Shown: positions 1-5,018 of the stretch, in pieces | Layout: the number at the start of each line of letters is the position of its first letter | How positions within the stretch are numbered: the stretch's first letter is position 1 | NCBI GenBank assembly: GCA_002359425.1 | Contig: DEMY01000046.1 | Location: 1-5,018, forward strand | DNA from: Clostridiales bacterium UBA2658 | GTDB lineage: Bacteria > Bacillota > Clostridia > Oscillospirales > Oscillospiraceae | Direction of reading: 5' to 3' | DNA length: 5,018 bases | Notes under the pieces: generated by a model | Database searches by the model: none | What the model was told of the DNA's origin: nothing | The model's input: the letters and a program-made list of their open reading frames with translations, nothing else | Made by a program: the position numbers and the translations under genes

Positions 1-1628
1 CCGTGCGGGGAGCGACGAGGACTATCAGGCGAGGCACCTCAGGAGATGCCGATTTCAATCCATGCTCCCCGTGCGGGGAGCGACGACGGCCGGCAGGCTC
101 GAGAGCAAGCGGGTCATATTTCAATCCATGCTCCCCGTGCGGGGAGCGACGCGGAGTTGGAGCAGGCGGCCTATGACCGCTACATATTTCAATCCATGCT
201 CCCCGTGCGGGGAGCGACGATCTCCGACGACAAGAAAACGCTGCGCTTCTACATTTCAATCCATGCTCCCCGTGCGGGGAGCGACTTACGACGCCGTGGA
301 GGGATTCGACAAGTACATCATTTCAATCCATGCTCCCCGTGCGGGGAGCGACACGGACACACGGATGAGGTTTTCGCAAAAATCGGATTTCAATCCATGC
401 TCCCCGTGCGGGGAGCGACACGCGGCACAGGTTTCAAGAGACGGACTTACCGTATTTCAATCCATGCTCCCCGTGCGGGGAGCGACGCGGAGTGGAGAGA
501 CAGTTAAGAAGCTGAAGGGCATTTCAATCCATGCTCCCCGTGCGGGGAGCGACACGGTCAAATTTGTCGGATATGTTATCAGCCGGGAATTTCAATCCAT
601 GCTCCCCGTGCGGGGAGCGACCCTCTGCCCGCAGAGCGGATTTCCGATTGCGGTTATTTCAATCCATGCTCCCCGTGCGGGGAGCGACCAAAGTACGATG
701 CCGACACGGTATCTATGACGTGATTTCAATCCATGCTCCCCGTGCGGGGAGCGACCAACGGCATCAAGTCTAGCGTCACAAATTGCTATATTTCAATCCA
801 TGCTCCCCGTGCGGGGAGCGACGACGAGGCAAAGGCCGAAGCGGACTATTGCATCATTTCAATCCATGCTCCCCGTGCGGGGAGCGACAATGATTTTTTA
901 GCATAGTCATATTGTACAATAGCATTTCAATCCATGCTCCCCGTGCGGGGAGCGACCATAAAACTGTTTATTGCTGGATATTCTCAGCGCATTTCAATCC
1001 ATGCTCCCCGTGCGGGGAGCGACCTTGAGCAATGTTTTGAGCTGCTCGTCGTTTTTTATTTCAATCCATGCTCCCCGTGCGGGGAGCGACTCGGCAAGCT
1101 TTGCCCAAAGCATCGCGAGATTATATTTCAATCCATGCTCCCCGTGCGGGGAGCGACTTAACAATCTTGCTGCTTCCGACTACAGTATCAAATTTCAATC
1201 CATGCTCCCCGTGCGGGGAGCGACATCTCTTTCACCCGCAAATTTCCGTCACCATCGGATTTCAATCCATGCTCCCCGTGCGGGGAGCGACTCAACGACG
1301 TCGCGATCGACTCCGTGGATAAGGAATTTCAATCCATGCTCCCCGTGGGGGGAGCGACCGGTAGGCGGTGTAGGCCGTGACTTTCCGCGGGGTATTTCAA
1401 TCCATGCTCCCCGTGCGGGGAGCGACTTTGCAGCACCCGAAGCTACGGACGCCGCTGCCAAATTTCAATCCATGCTCCCCGTGCGGGGAGCGACACCCAT
1501 TTTGATTCCCGCGATTCGCCTCCATGTTATTTCAATCCATGCTCCCCGTGCGGGGAGCGACTCCCTTGCATTTTTCCCCTCCGCTACTGGCTGACATTTC
1601 AATCCATGCTCCCCGTGCGGGGAGCGAC
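1..1628 (-). CRISPR. Type I-C CRISPR array, 25 repeats and 24 spacers, leader-distal end outside the window
   Basis: A 33-bp repeat recurs every 66-68 bp. On the transcribed minus strand it begins GTCGCTCCCCGCACGGGG and ends AGCATGGATTGAAAT. The 7-bp arms GCTCCCC/GGGGAGC with loop GCAC form a hairpin, followed by the I-C style tail TGGATTGAAAT, which would be the 11-nt crRNA 5' handle after Cas5c cleavage. Repeats start on the plus strand at 1 (partial, 16 bp), 52, 118, 186, 253, 320, 387, 454, 521, 589, 656, 723, 790, 856, 924, 991, 1058, 1125, 1192, 1259, 1326, 1394, 1462, 1529 and 1596. All full copies are identical except the one at 1326. Spacers are 33 (2), 34 (16) or 35 bp (6), and none is duplicated. 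Minus-strand transcription is inferred from the repeat family's orientation, the leader next to cas2, and the co-directional cas genes. The newest spacer is at 1562-1595. The partial repeat at 1-16 means the array continues. Confidence 0.98.
1326..1358 (-). repeat. Variant CRISPR repeat with one substitution in the hairpin loop
   Basis: This is the fifth repeat from the leader and the only one that differs from the others. Plus-strand base 1348 is G instead of C, so transcribed repeat position 11 changes from G to C and the loop becomes CCAC instead of GCAC. Both 7-bp stem arms and the 5' handle are intact, so processing should be little affected. The four newer repeats (1394, 1462, 1529, 1596) are wild type. 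New repeats are copied from the leader-proximal one, so the mutation probably arose after this copy had become internal. Confidence 0.93.
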
Positions 1629-1787
1629 AGCAAAAACTCACAAAAGGTGGAAACCGTCATGAGCTGTTTGCACAAATCCGCTTGATTTTTTGTGCTAAGT
1701 GCCGCTTTCAAACAGCGCTCCGTGCAAAAATACTGTGTTTTTTCGGTGCGAAGTAACCCGGAAAAAGCTGTGCGCTTGCATCTCGCA
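1629..1787 (-). promoter_or_regulatory. CRISPR leader between cas2 and the array
   Basis: These 159 bp separate the cas2 stop codon from the first repeat and contain no plausible gene. In a I-C locus the leader sits here: it should hold the pre-crRNA promoter and the sequence that directs Cas1-Cas2 to insert new spacers at the 1628/1629 junction. On the minus strand it is rich in A and T runs, for example around 1736-1742, 1725-1729, 1685-1691 and 1632-1640, and the last bases before the first repeat read GAGTTTTTGCT. It also contains nested inverted repeats (separate entry). I found no convincing -35/-10 pair. Leader identity rests on position and orientation. Confidence 0.85.
1661..1720. 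repeat. Nested inverted repeats inside the leader
   Basis: The outer pair is CTGTTTG at 1664-1670 and CAAACAG at 1709-1715, a perfect 7-bp match, with flanking GAG (1661-1663) and CTC (1718-1720) adding an imperfect extension. The inner pair is GCACAAA at 1670-1676 and TTTGTGC at 1689-1695, also a perfect 7 bp, with a 12-bp centre. The two pairs overlap by one base at 1670. The element begins about 32 bp from the leader-repeat junction. It could be a protein-binding site for integration or transcription, or a structure in the leader RNA. Role unknown. Confidence 0.6.
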
Positions 1788-2078
1788 CTACACCATCAGC
1801 GTTCCTTCGGCATCATAACCCGGCTTCGCGCCAAAGTGCTCAATGCGGCTTTGATAGTGGTCGCCGAGGTTGTAAAAGCGCAAGCTATCCTTTTCTGGGT
1901 CGATCAGCTTGACCAAGGTGTTCTGCACTTTCCGGTACTGTGCGGCATCGAGATTGCACTCAAAAACGCTGCACTGCACGCGCTGCCCGTAGTTCACGCA
2001 TTGTTTTGCCACCTGCCGCAGCCGCCTGCGCCCGGCGGCAGTCTCCGTGTTTACATCGTAAGTGATGAGCACCAGCAT
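1788..2078 (-). CDS. cas2: CRISPR-associated endonuclease Cas2 (type I-C)
   Basis: This 96-residue protein is of usual Cas2 length. It begins MLVLITYDVNTETAAGRRRL, the typical I-C Cas2 N-terminus. The first beta strand ends at Asp8, the conserved acidic residue of the ferredoxin-like fold. The segment NYGQRVQCSVFEC, about residues 29-41, is also a family hallmark. Cas2 forms a dimer that bridges two Cas1 dimers and holds the prespacer during integration; in this complex its nuclease activity is not needed (known for the family). The ATG lies 9 bp after the cas1 stop and is preceded by a Shine-Dalgarno sequence overlapping that stop. The gene ends in TAG directly before the leader, so it is the last cas gene of the operon. 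Confidence 0.97.
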   Translation of the reverse strand: MLVLITYDVNTETAAGRRRLRQVAKQCVNYGQRVQCSVFECNLDAAQYRKVQNTLVKLIDPEKDSLRFYNLGDHYQSRIEHFGAKPGYDAEGTLMV

Positions 2079-2081
2079 CCT

Positions 2082-2089
2082 CTCACCTC
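2082..2089 (-). promoter_or_regulatory. Ribosome binding site of cas2
   Basis: The minus strand reads GAGGTGAG here. Its GAGG core lies 7 bp before the cas2 ATG at 2078 and overlaps the TGA stop of cas1. This supports the chosen start and suggests that translation of cas2 follows that of cas1. Confidence 0.75.
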
Positions 2090-3119
2090 ACTTCCAGATG
2101 AACGGCGGATACGCATCCAGATCGCCGCGCAGATATCGCGCCAGCAGCAGCGCCTGCACATAGGGCACAAGGCCCCACGGCAGCTTTTCACCCAGAAATG
2201 GATGCGTGATCTGCTCCCGCTTTTTCTCTTGATATGCGGCGAGAAAAGTCTTCCGTCCTGCATCCGTAAGAAGGACGGCACCGCTCTCACTTTTTTCAAA
2301 ATGCTCCGGCCGCATTACGCGCGTATTAATACTCGAGAGCACAAAGCGGTCGGCAAAACAGGGCCGCAGTTCCTCCATGAGATCGAGCGCAAGAGAGGCG
2401 CGGCCCGGACGGTCGCCGTGCAGAAAGCCGACGTAGGGGTCGAGCCCCACACTCTCAAGCGCCGCGGCGCAGTCGTTCGCCAGAATGGAATAGGCAAACG
2501 AGAGCATGGCGTTGACATTGTCGAGCGGCGGACGGCGGCTACGCCCCCGAAAATAGAAATTGTCCTTGCTCTGTAGAATAAGCTGGTCAAAGACGCCGAA
2601 ATAGCGGGCCGCCGCTTCGCCCTCTATTCCGCGCAAAATGTCTGGCTGCTCCGTTTCGGAGGCGAGACGCGACGAATCGGCAAGCGTCGCGCTCACTTCC
2701 TTGAGCGCATCCACGTCTACACGCAGCGCATGGTCGCGCGTGGCGCGTTCGAGCACCCAGCGGGCATTTGTGAGCTTTCCGACAATCATATTGCGCGAAA
2801 CGGCGCAATACTCCGTTTCGCTTTCTGATACGGCATACTGCTTTTTCCGCAGCAGGACATTGCCCCGCGTCTCCCCGCAGACCCGCGCCAAAAAACGGCC
2901 ATTCGGCGTCATGAAACACAGACCGATCTCGTTTTTTGCGCACGCACCCATAAGCGCCGGGCTTGCGCCCTTATAGCCGAAGTAGAGGATCCCTTCGAGC
3001 GTATGCAGCGGAAAACGCCCGAGCGTCTCTTCCTCCCGCAGCACAACGACGTTTTCACCGTCAAGCGAGAGATAGCTGTCCTCCGTGAGGACAAAAAGCG
3101 TGTTGAGCAGATGTCTCAT
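2088..3119 (-). CDS. cas1: CRISPR-associated integrase Cas1 (type I-C)
   Basis: This 343-residue protein, full length for I-C Cas1, starts MRHLLNTLFVLTEDSYLSLD. The N-terminal beta domain covers about residues 1-90 and the helical catalytic domain the rest. Expected metal-binding residues are present: Glu166 in GIEGEAAARYF, His234 in VGFLHGDRPGR and Asp246 in LALDLMEELRP, with acidic residues at 249-250. Cas1 catalyses the two transesterifications that insert a prespacer at the leader-repeat junction. An in-frame upstream start at 3191 would add 24 residues lying over cas4 and unlike the family, so I chose the ATG at 3117-3119. That ATG overlaps the cas4 TGA as ATGA and has GGAG 5 bp upstream. 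The gene appears intact. Confidence 0.97.
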   Translation of the reverse strand: MRHLLNTLFVLTEDSYLSLDGENVVVLREEETLGRFPLHTLEGILYFGYKGASPALMGACAKNEIGLCFMTPNGRFLARVCGETRGNVLLRKKQYAVSESETEYCAVSRNMIVGKLTNARWVLERATRDHALRVDVDALKEVSATLADSSRLASETEQPDILRGIEGEAAARYFGVFDQLILQSKDNFYFRGRSRRPPLDNVNAMLSFAYSILANDCAAALESVGLDPYVGFLHGDRPGRASLALDLMEELRPCFADRFVLSSINTRVMRPEHFEKSESGAVLLTDAGRKTFLAAYQEKKREQITHPFLGEKLPWGLVPYVQALLLARYLRGDLDAYPPFIWK

Positions 3120-3781
3120 AACGTCTCCGTTTCCAGTGCGGCCTTTATGTATGCCTCCGCCGACGGGTTTTTGCAGAGCTTCGGCAGACACAGCTCACTC
3201 AGCGAGCAGGCGCGACAGTGCGCACCTGTCTTTACCTTGGGCGTATAGCCGCGCTTCTGATAATCGTGCATCTCCGTGAGCATGGCGCGAACCTCGTCTC
3301 GCAGTTCGCAAGAGAGTTCCACGCGCTCGCGGCGGCGGGTCTCTCCATAAAACAACGCGCCCTCCGGGATTTCGCAGCAGAGCATTTCCTCGAGACACAT
3401 CGCCTGACAGCATAGTTGAAGCCGGTCGGCATCCGTCTGCTTTGACGCGCCGTGCTTGTATTCGACCGGATATGGCCGCCAGCGCCCCTCTCGTCCCACA
3501 AGCGGAACGCCACTTTCATCGGCAGTAAATTCCACCACGTCGCAGCTTCCAGATACGCCGAGATACGGAGAGTGCACGCGCAGTCCCCGAACCGTCAGCA
3601 CATTTCCGCGCTTTTCGGAAAAACACTCGTCGTGCGCCCGTTCATGGAGAATATCTCCCTCGACCGTGCGCAGATTTTCCGCCCACTGCTGTTCCAGGTG
3701 AATAAGCGCCCACTGCCGCCGGCAGAACGAAAAGTGTTGGATTCCCGAAAGCTGGAGATATTCATCCTCAGTATAAGTCAC
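3116..3781 (-). CDS. cas4: CRISPR-associated exonuclease Cas4 (type I-C)
   Basis: This 221-residue Cas4 is of the RecB-like nuclease family with an iron-sulfur cluster. The four cluster cysteines are visible: Cys20 in FSFCRRQW, then Cys189, Cys192 and Cys198 in HCRACSLSELC. Nuclease residues fit the family: His46 in ILHERAH, Asp81 in SCDVVEF, Glu107 and Lys109 in PVEYKHG, followed by a motif III-like helix QLCCQAMCLEE, about residues 122-132. In I-C systems Cas4 works with Cas1-Cas2 to select and trim prespacers with the right PAM and fix their orientation. The start is GTG, overlapping the cas7 TGA as GTGA. There is no clear Shine-Dalgarno, so initiation probably depends on cas7 translation. 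The N-terminus TYTEDEYLQLSGIQHFSFC matches family expectation, so the GTG start is well supported. Confidence 0.96.
   Translation of the reverse strand: MTYTEDEYLQLSGIQHFSFCRRQWALIHLEQQWAENLRTVEGDILHERAHDECFSEKRGNVLTVRGLRVHSPYLGVSGSCDVVEFTADESGVPLVGREGRWRPYPVEYKHGASKQTDADRLQLCCQAMCLEEMLCCEIPEGALFYGETRRRERVELSCELRDEVRAMLTEMHDYQKRGYTPKVKTGAHCRACSLSELCLPKLCKNPSAEAYIKAALETETL
3125..3128 (-). promoter_or_regulatory. Ribosome binding site of cas1, inside the cas4 3' end
   Basis: GGAG on the minus strand lies 5 bp before the cas1 ATG at 3119. It falls within the last codons of cas4. With the ATGA stop/start overlap, it decides the cas1 start in favour of the 343-residue form. Confidence 0.6.
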
Positions 3782-4668
3782 CCCATGGTTGCAACCGTCA
3801 CGCCGTCCGGGATAGCGGCAGAGTCTATCATCACTGTGTAGTCGGCAAAGCGGCGCGGGACCTCGACGCCCTCATTACGCTCTATCGTCACAGCGTCAAA
3901 GAGTTTGTGGGCCGGGGCATTTCCAAGCTCGCTGTCGTGCTTGAAGATAATAAGCTCGCGGACAGCCATATTGCCGCGTGCGGCGGAATGGTCATTCTCA
4001 AACATATTCAAAATGGCCTCCCACAGCAGCACAAGGTCGTCCTTCGAAAAGCCGGTCGTCTTGCGGGCGAGGTTTGCGGAGACATAGCCCTCGCAGCGGT
4101 AGAGACCGTAAGGCACGATAAACTTACGGCCCATTTCGGTGCCCTTCTTTTCAGCGTCCTCCTCGGTTGTGATGGCAACACGGGTAATCGTTACCTCCTG
4201 TGGCACGACCGGTTCAATGCTGCGCGCAAAGCCGAGTTGGACAGGTCCGCGCACCTGACCGCAGTTGAGCGCGGCCTTCACAAAGGTCGTCATAACCGCG
4301 CCGAAGGTGCGGATATCAAAAAAGTTCTGGCACATGAAATCGCGGAGCTTCTCGTCGAGCTTATCGTCCTTTTTCTTTGCGTCCTTGACGTTTTTCGGGT
4401 CAACGCCGAGATAAGCGTAAGCCTCCGCATCGCTGCGGTTGAGCGGAACCGCATCCTTGATATAGATGCGGTAACCGGGCACGCCCTCCCTGACAGTCTC
4501 GACGTAGTTTCTGATTTTGCGCTTGAGGCAGACGTCCGTCACGACGCCAAGGTTCGTTTCCGGGTCGATACGGGGCATATTGCCCGCATCGGGGTCGCCG
4601 TTCGGATTTCCGTTTTCAACATCGAATAAAATGATGAATTCATAGCGGTTTTTAATGGGTTCAGACAT
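3778..4668 (-). CDS. cas7: Cascade backbone protein Cas7 (Csd2), type I-C
   Basis: This 296-residue protein, usual length for the Csd2 family, begins MSEPIKNRYEFIILFDVENG. Residues about 17-56 hold the conserved stretch VENGNPNGDPDAGNMPRID, then VTDVCLKRKIRNYV. FDIRTFGAVM and GQVRGPVQLGFARSI further on are also typical. Cas7 is a RAMP-fold protein that binds the crRNA spacer in several copies and forms the Cascade filament; in I-C Cascade, seven copies are known. The start is ATG, one base after the cas8c stop, with a strong Shine-Dalgarno 7 bp upstream. The 3' end overlaps the cas4 GTG start by 4 bp. A strong ribosome binding site here fits the high copy number needed. No damage seen. Confidence 0.97.
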   Translation of the reverse strand: MSEPIKNRYEFIILFDVENGNPNGDPDAGNMPRIDPETNLGVVTDVCLKRKIRNYVETVREGVPGYRIYIKDAVPLNRSDAEAYAYLGVDPKNVKDAKKKDDKLDEKLRDFMCQNFFDIRTFGAVMTTFVKAALNCGQVRGPVQLGFARSIEPVVPQEVTITRVAITTEEDAEKKGTEMGRKFIVPYGLYRCEGYVSANLARKTTGFSKDDLVLLWEAILNMFENDHSAARGNMAVRELIIFKHDSELGNAPAHKLFDAVTIERNEGVEVPRRFADYTVMIDSAAIPDGVTVATMG

Positions 4669-4669
4669 T

Positions 4670-5018
4670 TCAGTTCTCCTCCTTTATCGTTTCGGCGGCG
4701 TCCGCCTCGTCTTTTCCTTTTTTGCTAGCACGCTGGTGGTAATATCCCAGCACAAACGCTCCCTGTTCTTCAAGAGACAGCAAGTGCGGAAACTGTTCTC
4801 CAATTGGTCCGCAAACTTCGGCAATTTGATTTTCAAAATACTCCGCAAGTTTGGGCTTGTCTCGTGCAATCACCTTGATGTGGTTGTTTTTTAGACGCAT
4901 CAAAGTTGAAAAAGCGATGTATGGTGTCGTAGACGCAGAATTGAAATAGCGGTCTTTGATTGTTGTATTCAGTTTTGGGTTTGCCTCTCTTTGAATGCTC
5001 TCAAGTAAGCAGAAAAGC
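4670..5018 (-). CDS. cas8c: Cas8c (Csd1) large subunit, C-terminal 115 residues only, with the Cas11c-coding region
   Basis: The frame is open from the window edge (first full codon at 5017) to TGA at 4670-4672, giving 115 residues. The 5' part lies outside the window; full-length Cas8c is roughly 550-620 residues. The visible segment starts LFCLLESIQREANPKLNTTI, then KDRYFNSASTTP, and later LSLEEQGAFVLGYYHQR, all hallmarks of the Cas8c C-terminus. It ends in a charged tail, KKGKDEADAAETIKEEN. Cas8c recognises the PAM and caps Cascade. In studied I-C systems, an internal start in the 3' part of cas8c also gives the small subunit Cas11c, so most of that product should be coded here. G+C is about 41% in 4801-5018, well below the neighbouring cas genes. 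The stop lies one base before the cas7 ATG. Confidence 0.95.
   Translation of the reverse strand, partial: LFCLLESIQREANPKLNTTIKDRYFNSASTTPYIAFSTLMRLKNNHIKVIARDKPKLAEYFENQIAEVCGPIGEQFPHLLSLEEQGAFVLGYYHQRASKKGKDEADAAETIKEEN
4676..4684 (-). promoter_or_regulatory. Strong ribosome binding site of cas7, encoded in the cas8c tail
   Basis: The minus strand reads AAGGAGGAG, with 7 bp to the cas7 ATG. The same bases code for the Lys-Glu-Glu near the cas8c C-terminus (KEEN then stop). It is the best Shine-Dalgarno in the window. cas7 product is needed in several copies per complex, so strong initiation here makes sense. Confidence 0.88.

Noticed and set aside
151..520. Spacers 151-185 and 487-520 both start GCGGAGT
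   Set aside because: Similarity ends after the first few bases; there is no evidence of duplicated or overlapping protospacers.
46..1594. Several long plus-strand open frames and one minus-strand frame (1249-1461) across the array
   Set aside because: They are translations of the CRISPR repeat. The 67-bp period shifts frame by one each unit, so the same three peptides (ISIHAPRAGSD, FQSMLPVRGAT, FNPCSPCGER) alternate. Such frames are often misannotated as proteins.
1685..1711. Possible pre-crRNA promoter on the minus strand: TTGAAA (1706-1711) and AAAAAT (1685-1690)
   Set aside because: The spacing is 15 bp and the -10 matches only 4 of 6 consensus bases. In an A-rich leader this is expected by chance, so it is not listed as a feature.
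1692..2576. 294-codon plus-strand open frame opposite cas2 and cas1
   Set aside because: It is a shadow of the GC-rich minus-strand genes, lacks a recognisable domain, and covers the leader plus two certain genes.
3120..3191. N-terminal extension of cas1 by 24 codons
   Set aside because: The extension overlaps cas4 coding sequence and does not resemble Cas1. The ATG at 3117-3119 has a Shine-Dalgarno and the usual ATGA overlap.
3907..4629. 240-codon plus-strand open frame opposite cas7
   Set aside because: It is antisense to a clear, intact cas7 and has no recognisable family features; GC-rich genes often give such frames.
1..5018. A novel defence system or accessory gene hidden in the locus
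   Set aside because: All genes are canonical I-C cas genes in the standard order, the gaps are too short for another gene, and no extra domains are fused to any of them.

Overview
This window is the adaptation end of a type I-C CRISPR-Cas locus. Everything in it lies on the minus strand and reads from high to low coordinates: cas8c (3' end only), cas7, cas4, cas1, cas2, a leader, then a CRISPR array that runs off the low-coordinate edge. This is the usual I-C order. cas3, cas5c and most of cas8c are expected beyond the high-coordinate edge.

Organism: the cas7 to cas2 genes are fairly GC-rich (about 58-60% in stretches I counted). They have Shine-Dalgarno sequences and start/stop codon overlaps typical of a tight bacterial operon. 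Together with I-C proteins of this style, this suggests a moderately GC-rich Bacillota host, such as a Negativicutes or Clostridia member. That is an inference; no taxonomic marker gene is present.

Layout: 1-1628 holds 25 repeats (the first cut by the window edge) and 24 spacers. 1629-1787 is the leader, which carries nested inverted repeats. 1788-2078 is cas2, 2088-3119 cas1, 3116-3781 cas4, 3778-4668 cas7, and 4670-5018 the last 115 codons of cas8c. No gap between genes exceeds 159 bp.

How it works together: Cas4, Cas1 and Cas2 select, trim and insert new spacers at the leader end (around 1628). The array is transcribed from the leader toward position 1. By analogy with known I-C systems, Cas5c cuts each repeat below its hairpin. 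Cas7 then coats the crRNA, and Cas8c with its internally translated Cas11c product completes Cascade and recruits Cas3. Nothing here is a new kind of system. The points worth a second look are a sharp drop in G+C in cas8c, the Cas11c-coding region at the window edge, the leader palindromes, one repeat with a loop mutation, and a few informative spacers.
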